DNA of 25,791 nucleotides from DAOOWV01 sp035371485 (GTDB taxonomy: Bacteria > Patescibacteriota > Dojkabacteria > JAFGLO01): contig DAOOWV010000012.1 in the NCBI GenBank assembly GCA_035371485.1, positions 1 through 25,791 on the forward strand. The letters are read 5' to 3'. The notes below the pieces were generated by a model. That model worked only from the letters and a program-made list of their open reading frames with translations, searched no databases and was not told the origin of the DNA. This document shows positions 7,588 to 16,420 of this stretch, in pieces (positions within the stretch are counted from its first letter, which is position 1; every line of letters starts with the position of its first letter). The translations under genes and the position numbers were made by a program.

Positions 7588-9690
7588 ATGGCTAAAGGCG
7601 TAAATGTAAAAGTTGACCTTCACTACTTGAGAAATATTGGTATGATTGCTCATATTGATGCAGGAAAGACAACTACTACCGAACGATTACTGTTTTTTAC
7701 AGGAAAAATCCATAAAGTTGGAGAAGTTCATGATGGGGCAGCAACGATGGATTTTATGGATCAAGAACGAGAAAGAGGAATTACAATTATGTCCGCAACT
7801 ACAACTTGTTTTTGGAAGAGAGGTGATGTTTCTCATAGAATTAACATTATAGATACTCCTGGCCATGTTGACTTTACTGCTGAAGTTGAGCGTTCACTTA
7901 GAGTATTAGATGGAGCGGTTGTTATTTTTGACGGAAAAATGGGTGTTGAGCCGCAGTCTGAAACCGTTTGGAGACAAGCAAATAAATATCACGTACCAAG
8001 AATATGTTTTGTTAACAAACTTAATCTTATTGGTGGTGATTTTTATATGAGTTATAACAGTATTAAAGAAAGATTAAGCTCAAGTGCTGTCGTTTTACAA
8101 CTTCCAATAGGTAGAGAGTATGATTTAAAAGGTACTGTTGACATTCTCGAGAGAAAAGCTTACATGTACAAATCATTTGAAGATTTGGAATTGTATGAGG
8201 CTGAAATCCCTGCCGATTTAGTAAGTAAGGTAGATGAGTTCAGAACTGAGCTTATTGAAAAAGTTGTTGAAGTTGATGATGCACTTATGGAGAGATATTT
8301 AAATGGTGAGGAAATTTCAGTTGCAGAATTAAAAGCTGCATTAAGAAGAGGCGTTATTACGGGTAGAATATTCCCAGTTTTGGGAGGTGATTCAAGAAGT
8401 CCAATTGCTACCAAAATATTGGATGCAGTAGTTGATTATCTGCCTTCACCACTTGATATTGACGCTCCAATTGGTTTCGATGCAAAGACGGGAGAAGAAG
8501 TTAAAATTATTCCAGAGGATACAGAGCCATTTAGAGGGTTGGTCTTCAAAATTATTGATGATCCACATGTGGGAAGTTTGGCTTTTGTAAGAGTGTATAG
8601 TGGAGTATTACAGAAAGGGACATATATTTATAATAGTACAAAGAAATTAAGAGAACGTGCAAGTAGATTGCTATTGTTACACGCAAATCACAGAGAAGAA
8701 ATTGATGAAACAAGAACGGGAGATATTGTGGCAGTGGTTGGTTTGAAAGATAGCTTTACAGGAGACACTGTTTGCGAAGAAAAAAATCCTGTACTCTTGA
8801 GTAAGATTGAATTTGCTGAACCAGTAGTCTCTGTTGCTATTGAGCCCAAAACTAAAGCAGATAGAGATAAACTAGGAGAATCTCTTGGAAGATTGTTAAG
8901 AGAAGATCCAACTTTGAGAGTGCATACCGATATTGAAACAAATGAAACTATATTGGAAGGAATGGGAGAGTTACATTTGGAAATTATCGTTGATAGATTA
9001 AAGAGAGAATTTGGGGTTGAAGCTAATATTGGAGCTCCACAAGTTGCTTACAAAGAGACTATTCAGGTTCCAAGTAAAGGTGAAGGAAAATTCATCAAAC
9101 AATCTGGGGGACGAGGTCAATATGGGCACTGTTGGTTATCAATTGAGCCTTTACCAGAAGGTGGATTTGAGTTTACAAATGATATAAAAGGTGGTGCCAT
9201 TCCTAAGGAATATGTTCCATCTATTGAAAAGGGTGTTAAAGACACACTTTTGAGTGGTGTAGTTGCTGGTTATCCTGTTGTAGACATCAAAGTAAGTGTA
9301 TATGATGGATCGTTCCATGATGTCGACTCATCCGATATTGCATTCCAAATAGCAGGATCAATGGCATTAAAAGATGCTATGAGTAAAGCAAAGCCAATAT
9401 TATTAGAACCTTTTATGAAATTAGACATTTATGTCCCTGAAAAGTTTATGGGTGATGTGACCGGTAATATTAGTAGTAAGAGAGGACAAATTGAAGGTAG
9501 CGAAACAAAATCTGGAATTGTCGTGGTTCATTGTAAGGCACCTCTTTCAGAAATGTTTGGCTTTGCAAATGAATTAAGATCGATTACGTCAGGTAGAGGT
9601 TCTTTCTCTATGGAATTTTCACATTATGCAAAAGTTCCACAAACTATAGTTGAAAAAATCGCAGGAATTAGGGCAACACCAAAACAGTAG
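7588..9690 (+). CDS. fusA: Elongation factor G with non-canonical base-recognition motifs
   Basis: A full-length EF-G of 700 residues, the ribosomal translocase. G1 AHIDAGKT (21-28), G2/switch I with the normal RERGITI (61-67) and G3 DTPGH (89-93) are intact. Domains II to V follow in order, including GGRGQYGH in domain IV and the normal C-terminus with SEMFGFA. The two loops that normally contact guanine are altered: G4 reads NKLN at 143-146 where nearly all EF-Gs have NKMD, and G5 reads GDSR at 267-270 where GSAF is usual. In classic work on EF-Tu, the D-to-N change in NKxD switches preference from GTP to XTP, so nucleotide use here is uncertain. A paralogue such as EF-G2 elsewhere cannot be excluded, but the rest of the protein looks like a main EF-G. 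It is a single-gene unit with its own promoter. Confidence 0.95.
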   Translation: MAKGVNVKVDLHYLRNIGMIAHIDAGKTTTTERLLFFTGKIHKVGEVHDGAATMDFMDQERERGITIMSATTTCFWKRGDVSHRINIIDTPGHVDFTAEVERSLRVLDGAVVIFDGKMGVEPQSETVWRQANKYHVPRICFVNKLNLIGGDFYMSYNSIKERLSSSAVVLQLPIGREYDLKGTVDILERKAYMYKSFEDLELYEAEIPADLVSKVDEFRTELIEKVVEVDDALMERYLNGEEISVAELKAALRRGVITGRIFPVLGGDSRSPIATKILDAVVDYLPSPLDIDAPIGFDAKTGEEVKIIPEDTEPFRGLVFKIIDDPHVGSLAFVRVYSGVLQKGTYIYNSTKKLRERASRLLLLHANHREEIDETRTGDIVAVVGLKDSFTGDTVCEEKNPVLLSKIEFAEPVVSVAIEPKTKADRDKLGESLGRLLREDPTLRVHTDIETNETILEGMGELHLEIIVDRLKREFGVEANIGAPQVAYKETIQVPSKGEGKFIKQSGGRGQYGHCWLSIEPLPEGGFEFTNDIKGGAIPKEYVPSIEKGVKDTLLSGVVAGYPVVDIKVSVYDGSFHDVDSSDIAFQIAGSMALKDAMSKAKPILLEPFMKLDIYVPEKFMGDVTGNISSKRGQIEGSETKSGIVVVHCKAPLSEMFGFANELRSITSGRGSFSMEFSHYAKVPQTIVEKIAGIRATPKQ

Positions 9691-9718
9691 AAACCAATAA
9701 TATTTGGAAGGGTCGTCC

Positions 9719-9748
9719 TTGCATTTCGTATTGTTTTTGTAGTATCAT
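9719..9748 (+). promoter_or_regulatory. Promoter of the ftsK operon
   Basis: TTGCAT (9719-9724), 18-bp spacer and TATCAT (9743-9748). Transcription near 9756 would leave about 16 nt before the ftsK ATG at 9772, again with no Shine-Dalgarno sequence. The -35 is preceded by GTCGTCC; the -35 of the TPR gene is preceded by a similar ATCGTCC. Confidence 0.55.
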
Positions 9749-9771
9749 AGATATTATTTGATTTATTACCC

Positions 9772-11928
9772 ATGGCAAAGCGAGGAAGACCTTCTAAGAA
9801 AAAAGATATTACTATTAAAAGTACCGAAACAAAAGTGTTTTTTGGGTTGGTATTCTTAGTTATCGGTGTATTATTTATAGTGTCATTATTTTCATCCGGT
9901 GAGTTTTTTAGCGTTATCTCAAGTCAAATTGGAAGTACTGCAATAATTTTTGGTATATTTCTTATATTAATAGCTACCAAATTATTTGGGTATGATGGTA
10001 GAATTACTAGTTTTCCATTTTTGGTAAGTTTCTTATTGTTATGTGTTTGGGCATTACCATTATTTCATTTTCCATATGCTGATAATGGATTGCAGGTTGC
10101 TGAAGAAGGACGTGGTGGTGGGCTTTTAGGTTATGAACTTCATAATGTTTTATATGGATTGTTTGATAAGGTAGGTGAGCTTATTATTTTATTATTTGTT
10201 GGAATTGTAATTTTCAGTGCTTTATCTGGAATTTCAATATCTTTTATTGGAAATATTTTTATAGCAATTGCAAGTAAAATATCATCGATCTTTTCACGAA
10301 ATCAAGAAGATACTGAAGAAGGAGAGTTTGTTGGAAATGATAAACAAGAAGAGACATTATTTTTAGATAGTCCACAAACAATTACGAGTCCAATTCATAA
10401 AGAAACTATGTTTGATCACACCCAAGATAAGGAAGTAGAAGATGTTGAATCTGTATTGTCTGACACAGATGACACATCGATTCAACTTTATCCTGATTGG
10501 AAATATCCTCCAATTACTTTGTTAGAAGTACCCCCTCCAATTGAAGATAGAACTGATATTTATAAGGGTAAGGCAAAGTTAATTGAAGACACATTAAAGA
10601 GTTTTAATATAGTTACTCAAGTCGTTGATTTTCATTATGGTCCAACCGTTGTGCAATACGCATTAAGAGTATCTATGGGTACCAAAATTGGTAAAATTGT
10701 TAATTTGAGTAAAGATCTCGCTTTAGCGCTTGCAGCTCCCTCAGGAAGTGTGAGGGTTTTGGCTCCAATTCCAGGAACAAATTATGTTGGAATTGAGGTC
10801 CCTCACGATAAACCGATGACAATAAGTATTAGGGAATTAATGGGGTCAGATTTTATTAAAAATCATTCGTTTGATTTGCCTTTGGTTTTTGGAAAAGCTG
10901 TTACTGGCGAAATAATCGCTCAGGATCTTACTAAAATGCCACATTTGTTGATTGCAGGAGCTACGGGTTCAGGTAAATCGGTAACTGTTAATGGATTTAT
11001 AATGGGTTTAATTATGTCAATGTCTCCAGATCAGTTACGATTAATATTAGTTGATCCTAAAACTGTTGAATTTGCACCTTATTCTGATATTCCACATCTT
11101 ATGGTTCCTGTAGTTACTGATGTAAGCAAAGTCGTTGGAGTATTGACTTGGGCAACAGAGGAAATGCAGAATAGATACAAACGATTAAAGAAAGTAGGTG
11201 TGAGAAATATTAAAGAATATAATGAAAAAATGGGATATACTGAGATGCCATATATTGTTATTATTATTGACGAAATGGCTGATTTGATGCTTACAACAGG
11301 AGTAGATGTTGAAAATAAAGTTGTACGTATAGCACAAATGGCAAGAGCTGTTGGTATTCACTTAATTTTAGCGACTCAGCGACCTTCGGTAAATGTTATT
11401 ACCGGACTTATCAAAGCTAATATTCCTGCTCGAATTGCAATGACTGTTTCTACGAGTATTGACTCTAGAGTAATTCTTGATCAAGTTGGTGCTGAAGAAT
11501 TGTTAGGAAGAGGAGATATGCTTTATAAATCTCCTGAAAAATCGCACCCAACTCGTATCCAGGGATTATATTGTTCAAATCAGGAAATTGAGCGGGTTGT
11601 TGAGTTCCTGAAGTCTCAAGGAGAACCGATATATCAAGAAGAAGTGTTCGAAGCTGGTGGAGTAGGCGTTGTTAATAACGATGAAAGTGGGTTTGATTTT
11701 TCAGATTCAGTCTTTGTTGATTCCATAAGAGCTGTTGTTTCGCAACAAAAAGCTTCAGCTTCATATTTACAGAGAAAATTTAAAATTGGATACAACAGAG
11801 CAGCGAGGTATATTGACCAGATGTATGAATTGGGGATAATTGGAGGTGCAGATGGAAGTAAACCAAGAGAGGTGCTTATTAGTTCTGCCGATGAATTTAT
11901 TCAGAAAATGAGAGGTGAAAATGAATAA
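9772..11928 (+). CDS. ftsK: DNA translocase FtsK/SpoIIIE
   Basis: A 718-residue septal DNA pump that moves chromosome ends out of the closing division septum. The N-terminus has about four membrane segments (roughly 22-42, 52-72, 80-100 and 135-165), followed by a short acidic linker (175-240) instead of the long linker of E. coli FtsK. The motor comprises the alpha/beta RecA-like domain with Walker A GATGSGKS (396-403), Walker B IIIDE (497-501) and the conserved DSRVILDQVGAEELLGRGDM stretch (564-583). A C-terminal gamma winged helix (about 645-703) should read oriented KOPS-like sequences. The first residues KRGRPSKKK resemble an AT-hook, which could add contact with AT-rich DNA; that is a guess. 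It heads a probable operon, and its stop codon overlaps the rodZ-like start. Confidence 0.96.
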   Translation: MAKRGRPSKKKDITIKSTETKVFFGLVFLVIGVLFIVSLFSSGEFFSVISSQIGSTAIIFGIFLILIATKLFGYDGRITSFPFLVSFLLLCVWALPLFHFPYADNGLQVAEEGRGGGLLGYELHNVLYGLFDKVGELIILLFVGIVIFSALSGISISFIGNIFIAIASKISSIFSRNQEDTEEGEFVGNDKQEETLFLDSPQTITSPIHKETMFDHTQDKEVEDVESVLSDTDDTSIQLYPDWKYPPITLLEVPPPIEDRTDIYKGKAKLIEDTLKSFNIVTQVVDFHYGPTVVQYALRVSMGTKIGKIVNLSKDLALALAAPSGSVRVLAPIPGTNYVGIEVPHDKPMTISIRELMGSDFIKNHSFDLPLVFGKAVTGEIIAQDLTKMPHLLIAGATGSGKSVTVNGFIMGLIMSMSPDQLRLILVDPKTVEFAPYSDIPHLMVPVVTDVSKVVGVLTWATEEMQNRYKRLKKVGVRNIKEYNEKMGYTEMPYIVIIIDEMADLMLTTGVDVENKVVRIAQMARAVGIHLILATQRPSVNVITGLIKANIPARIAMTVSTSIDSRVILDQVGAEELLGRGDMLYKSPEKSHPTRIQGLYCSNQEIERVVEFLKSQGEPIYQEEVFEAGGVGVVNNDESGFDFSDSVFVDSIRAVVSQQKASASYLQRKFKIGYNRAARYIDQMYELGIIGGADGSKPREVLISSADEFIQKMRGENE

Positions 11929-12898
11929 TGATTTTTCATATTTAACTCCAGGGAAACTTTTACATGATGCAAGGGAAAATAAAGGGTTGGATATTGAGCA
12001 TGTTGCTATGTCGATAAAAATCCGTAAGGATTATATTATCGCCATTGAAAATGACGACTATTCAGATTTTGAATCACCTGTTTATGCAAAGGGATTTATT
12101 AAACTGTATGCGAGGTTTCTAGGAATTGATGAGGAAAATATCATGGCTTTGTATAGGAGATTTATTAGTATTGATGGTAAAGCAAATGAACCTGAGGTCC
12201 CTAAGTCAACAAGGCCAATTTCAAAATTAAATTTTGTAATTACTCCTAAAACAATAGCTATTGGTTCAATAGCTTTAATATTATTAGTCATTCTAGGGTA
12301 TCTTTTTTTACAAGTTTACTATTATCAGAAACCACCTAATTTACAAATAAATATTCCGACAGAGGAAAGAACAGAAACTGACAATAGAACAGTTACTGTT
12401 AGTGGTTATACCGATATTGGAGCGTCAGTTTTAATTAATGATTCAATAGTTAATGTTGATGAAAAGGGGTATTTTGAAACGGAGGTAACGCTTAGAGTTG
12501 GGGATAATGTAATTATTATTAAAGCTATGTTTCAAGATGGAGTTGGGAAGGAAGCAATAAAAGAGCTATATGTTACTAGAAATTCCGATGATCAAGCTTC
12601 TGAAAGTGAAGTAGTAATTACTCAACCAATTAAAAATTCATTTAATGCTGAAGTCTCAGTTCAAGGTGGACAAGCTTGGTTGGAAATTTATATTGATGGT
12701 GAAATAAAAGTAGCAAGAATTGTTCAAAGTGGATATATAATTGAATTTGATGCAGAAAAAACATTTGAGATTACAAGTGGAGTTCCCTCGTTTACAAAGG
12801 TTAAAATTGATGAACAAGAACAATCATTAACCTTGGCTAATGGAGTTGGATCTTTGACTTGTGAATTATCAACCAATGGAAATGTTGATTGTAAATAA
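11921..12898 (+). CDS. RodZ-like cell-shape protein (HTH, TM, Ig-like, DUF4115)
   Basis: A 325-residue single-pass protein. The N-terminal helix-turn-helix of the RodZ type (about 10-80, with the DYIIAIENDDYSDFESPVYAKGFIKLYA hallmark region) is cytoplasmic and in model bacteria binds MreB. A membrane segment lies at about 112-132. Outside there is an Ig-like, glucodextranase-B-type beta domain (about 138-220) and then a RodZ C-terminal DUF4115-like domain (about 232-315). The extra Ig-like domain is not in E. coli RodZ. The ATG at 11921 is chosen as start: the in-frame GTG at 11915 is less likely, and AGAGGTG (11911-11917) just upstream could act as a close Shine-Dalgarno sequence. It overlaps the ftsK 3' end by 8 bp, so the two are translationally linked. 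MreB itself is not in the window. Confidence 0.88.
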   Translation: MNNDFSYLTPGKLLHDARENKGLDIEHVAMSIKIRKDYIIAIENDDYSDFESPVYAKGFIKLYARFLGIDEENIMALYRRFISIDGKANEPEVPKSTRPISKLNFVITPKTIAIGSIALILLVILGYLFLQVYYYQKPPNLQINIPTEERTETDNRTVTVSGYTDIGASVLINDSIVNVDEKGYFETEVTLRVGDNVIIIKAMFQDGVGKEAIKELYVTRNSDDQASESEVVITQPIKNSFNAEVSVQGGQAWLEIYIDGEIKVARIVQSGYIIEFDAEKTFEITSGVPSFTKVKIDEQEQSLTLANGVGSLTCELSTNGNVDCK

Positions 12899-12922
12899 TT
12901 ATATAATTTTTTTTAAAAAAAT

Positions 12923-14155
12923 ATGGTTAGTGTAAAAAAATATGCGCACGATGGCAATTTAAACTCGTTCTCTATTGAATTGAGTGAACCACTTAAAGAA
13001 CAAATTGTGCAAATGGAAACACAATGGAATGTTAGGATTCTTGAAAACATGCCGGTTTTTCAAAATGCAGGATATACAATGTCTCCAGAACTTGGTGATT
13101 TAATAAGAAAAAAAATATACCCTGATGTTTTGAGTAAATTTGAAGAAGTTTCTGGAATAAAGGTTGAACAGATTGATAATAAGGTAATGAATGTTCTTTA
13201 TCGTGTTACAATTTGGGATACTTATCAACTTATAAGTAGAAATGCCAAGATAGCTACGTCACTTTTAAACGATAATTATGGAAAAAGAGGTTTTTTAAGA
13301 TTAAGGTGGATTTGTACTGGTGCTGGAGTTGCTGAAAGAACGATAATCTCAATGTTGCATAGAAGTGGAGTTAAGGATATAAGAGGTACTACGACAGATA
13401 TAAGTGCTGCAGCTATTATTTTAGCAACAATTAATCTTGAAATAATGAATGTTATTTTAGGATCTTCGTTTGTTAACAGAATTGTTTTTAAAGATATCCC
13501 TCATGATTTAGAAATTCAACCTAATACAATTATTTTACAAATTGATGATGCAATATCATCAACTGAAAAAGAGGTAGATATTATAAATGGTAATGAAGAT
13601 TTAAAATATGATGCATATCTTGCAGACAATGCGTTACCATATTTTGGTCGTGAAGATGGTAAAAAATTGCTGGCCAGTTCAGTAAAGATCACTACAAAAA
13701 ATGCAGTTTTTCAAGCATTAGGATTAAATGAAAATATGAAAGTGGTGATCCCGTTGACTACTAAAATTGCTGAGATATTTAGAAAGGATATAGTTAAAGA
13801 ATTTAATGAAATATTGGGTGATAAAAAGTATCCTAATGATTATCGTCATAAATACGTGTATAAAAATGGTATAGTGGTTAGAGTTATTTCGGAAGGAGCA
13901 GCTCAAACATTTGGATGGTTAAAGAAAATGTTGTTTAGCTTTGAAATCGGGAGGTTTTTAAAGTTTATGAAGATGATTTCTATAGGAACAAGTTTGTCAA
14001 AATGGGGAAGGTTTGTTTACACTAACACTGCTGACTCATATAAAGACTTACTTGAATTATTGAATGATAGACAAGTTGAAATTTTTGATGATCCTGGTGA
14101 GGAAGAAGAGTGGAGAGATATGGTTTTAAGTACTTTTACGGTTAAGTTAAAATAA
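12923..14155 (+). CDS. Putative SAM-dependent methyltransferase-like protein, function unknown
   Basis: A 410-residue soluble protein not matched to a named family. The central part looks like a class I methyltransferase fold. A beta strand and glycine turn at RWICTGAGVAERTI (128-141) stand where motif I would be. GTTTDIS (155-161) gives an acidic residue at the end of strand 2 (D159), followed by an A-rich helix ending ATINLEI. LKYDAYLADNALPYF (227-241) resembles the strand 4 / motif IV region. Motif I has only two glycines, so cofactor binding is not assured. The first 120 residues are probably a separate helical domain, and the last 150 are helical with no visible motif. It sits 24 bp after the rodZ-like gene and 6 bp before the histidine kinase, in the same operon. 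The substrate is unknown. Confidence 0.6.
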   Translation: MVSVKKYAHDGNLNSFSIELSEPLKEQIVQMETQWNVRILENMPVFQNAGYTMSPELGDLIRKKIYPDVLSKFEEVSGIKVEQIDNKVMNVLYRVTIWDTYQLISRNAKIATSLLNDNYGKRGFLRLRWICTGAGVAERTIISMLHRSGVKDIRGTTTDISAAAIILATINLEIMNVILGSSFVNRIVFKDIPHDLEIQPNTIILQIDDAISSTEKEVDIINGNEDLKYDAYLADNALPYFGREDGKKLLASSVKITTKNAVFQALGLNENMKVVIPLTTKIAEIFRKDIVKEFNEILGDKKYPNDYRHKYVYKNGIVVRVISEGAAQTFGWLKKMLFSFEIGRFLKFMKMISIGTSLSKWGRFVYTNTADSYKDLLELLNDRQVEIFDDPGEEEEWRDMVLSTFTVKLK

Positions 14156-14161
14156 TTGTTA

Positions 14162-16420
14162 ATGGATATTGCTGGCTTTCTTACAGTGCTTTTTTCAGTC
14201 ATCAATTTTATATTGTTATTGTTAGTTATTTTCAGTGGAAGAAAGAAGATAATGGTGTTTAGTTACACTACTGTTGTTTTATCTATCATTTTATGGTCCA
14301 TTGCTACGTTTTTATATAATAATACGTCACTTCTGGGAAATGTTACCGGCTTAAAAGTAATATATATATTGTCGTATGTTATGTTGTTGGCAAATTGTTG
14401 GTTTATATATATTTTCCCAAGCAAGATAACGACTAAGATGAATTTAATGTTCCTCTTAATCGTTATTCTTTTAATTCCGAGTATTTATGTACTTCTATTT
14501 CGTGACAATGTAGTAATTTCAGTTGTTTATGATAAAGCTAATGCTACCTCAATTGCTCACATGGGACCTGGATATCTTGTTTATACTCTACCAAATGTCG
14601 TTGGATTTTTTATGCTTAGTACATATTTTTTTTTGAAATTGAAACGTACAGTGGGATATGAGAAATCTCAGGTTATATACTTTTTGGCAGGTTCTGTACT
14701 GATGTTTTTACCTATTATTATTTTTGATTATTTTGTGCCGTTAGTTGGTGGAACAACTGAATATTATAAATGGGGGCCAACATTTACTGTTTTTTTCTCA
14801 ATATTTGTTGCTTATTCAATGCTTACTAAAAGATTTATGGGGTCGAAGCTTTTCATTGGTGGTTTTATAAAATGGATAATGCTTTCGTTGGCAAATACGG
14901 CATTAATATCTGTTCTAATATATTTTATTAATTTACTAGACTTTGACACTTATACACTTAGTTGGTTTATTGTCTGTCTCGTTTTTATTGCTCCTCTTCA
15001 TTCATATCTTTTGATTAATATTTTTAAACGCCTTAATGAATACATAAAAATAGCTTATATTAACACTCGTGCTAATTATGAACAGGAAAAAGATACGATT
15101 TTTAAACTTTTTAGAGAGTCATTAAATATAGAAACAATTTGTAGTGCAAATGTTAATACTGTTAAAAATATTTTAAATGCTGAGAATGTATATCTTTATG
15201 TTGGAGAGGAATTTACCAATGGGGAAATTATTTCCGTAGGCGAACAAATTGGATATGTGGATAAAAATGACATCAAATTTATCATTAAGGATTGGGACTT
15301 AGTTTTTTCAAGCAACACTCTTGTGCTTACGGAGCTTGAGACAGTCGATATCGAAGAAATTGGAGCATTTCCTAATACTTGGAAAAGAGTACTAACTTTT
15401 ATGAAATACAATAGAGTTTCAATTTTAGTAAGGATTGTCAGTAATATGGGAGTAAATGGGTTAATGATGGTTAAATTCCCGGAAGATAATAGAGTAGTTG
15501 TAAGTGAGGAAATCAAGATTCTTGATGAAATAATGGATGAATTTAGACAGTCAATAGGAAGAGCATATTTGTTTAGTCAAGTTGATAATCTTAATGAAAT
15601 ACTTAAGCAAAGAGTCGATGAACAAACGGCTGAACTAAGAGAAAAAGTGAAAAAAATAAAGGTGCAAATGATTAAAATGAAGAATATGAGACAAAGAGAA
15701 CGTGACATGCTTGATATCATGGGACATGAATTAAGAACACCACTTACAATTATTAAGAATGCTATTGGATTAGTTGATATCACTCATGAGGAACAAATAA
15801 AAAATGGTAAGCCATTAATTTGGAATGATATGGTAGGGAAACAGTTTGAATATATAAGATCTGCGTTGAGACGTGAATTAGGTATTGTTGAAACCTTGTT
15901 GGCTGCAACGAAAATAGATGCAGATAGATTACAAGTGAATCTCACAAAAGTTGATATTTCAAAAACAATTAAAACAAGTCTGTTAGCATTTGAACAGGAT
16001 GCTAAGAACAAGGGTATTGATATAAGATCAGAATTTACAGACGATGTCTATGCTACTGGTGATTTGTTATATATGCAACAGGTTGTTGATAATTTATTGA
16101 GTAATGCAATAAAATATACTCAATCAGGTTTTGTTGGGATAAAAGTTAGTGAGAGTGAAAATGAAGTGTGTATTGAAATTTGCGATAGTGGCGAAGGGAT
16201 TGGTCCTGAAGAGTTGAAGAATCTTGGAAGAAAATTTTTCCGTGCAAATCAATACATAAATGATCAGAGTAGTGGAGTAAAGACGAGTGTAGTAAGACCT
16301 GGTGGAACTGGATTGGGTTTATATGTAACATTTGGTTTAATAAAGGCAATGGGGGGAAGATATGAAGTACAAAGTGAATTAGGGAAAGGGTCAAGCTTTA
16401 AGGTATATCTTTTGAAGTAA
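14162..16420 (+). CDS. Membrane sensor histidine kinase
   Basis: A 752-residue sensor kinase. The N-terminus has about eight hydrophobic segments (roughly residues 3-26, 33-51, 66-84, 94-114, 138-160, 170-192, 206-224 and 236-290), resembling the 7TM sensor regions of some kinases. Then come a GAF-like domain (about 300-470), a coiled coil (470-512), and a HisKA dimerisation helix with phospho-acceptor H522 in MGHELRTPL. The HATPase domain has N-box DNLLSNAIKYT (N648), G1 DSGEGIG (675-681) and G2 GGTGLGL. All catalytic boxes are intact. No response regulator lies nearby, so it is an orphan here. ATG 14162 is preferred to TTG 14156 as start, 6 bp after the preceding stop. The 3' end overlaps the convergent comF gene by 23 bp. 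Cotranscription with ftsK and the rodZ-like gene hints at envelope or division sensing, but the signal is unknown. Confidence 0.93.
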   Translation: MDIAGFLTVLFSVINFILLLLVIFSGRKKIMVFSYTTVVLSIILWSIATFLYNNTSLLGNVTGLKVIYILSYVMLLANCWFIYIFPSKITTKMNLMFLLIVILLIPSIYVLLFRDNVVISVVYDKANATSIAHMGPGYLVYTLPNVVGFFMLSTYFFLKLKRTVGYEKSQVIYFLAGSVLMFLPIIIFDYFVPLVGGTTEYYKWGPTFTVFFSIFVAYSMLTKRFMGSKLFIGGFIKWIMLSLANTALISVLIYFINLLDFDTYTLSWFIVCLVFIAPLHSYLLINIFKRLNEYIKIAYINTRANYEQEKDTIFKLFRESLNIETICSANVNTVKNILNAENVYLYVGEEFTNGEIISVGEQIGYVDKNDIKFIIKDWDLVFSSNTLVLTELETVDIEEIGAFPNTWKRVLTFMKYNRVSILVRIVSNMGVNGLMMVKFPEDNRVVVSEEIKILDEIMDEFRQSIGRAYLFSQVDNLNEILKQRVDEQTAELREKVKKIKVQMIKMKNMRQRERDMLDIMGHELRTPLTIIKNAIGLVDITHEEQIKNGKPLIWNDMVGKQFEYIRSALRRELGIVETLLAATKIDADRLQVNLTKVDISKTIKTSLLAFEQDAKNKGIDIRSEFTDDVYATGDLLYMQQVVDNLLSNAIKYTQSGFVGIKVSESENEVCIEICDSGEGIGPEELKNLGRKFFRANQYINDQSSGVKTSVVRPGGTGLGLYVTFGLIKAMGGRYEVQSELGKGSSFKVYLLK

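Noticed and set aside
9708..9720. AAGG-CCTT hairpin upstream of ftsK
   Set aside because: Stem of four to five pairs without a T-run; it overlaps the promoter and is probably chance.
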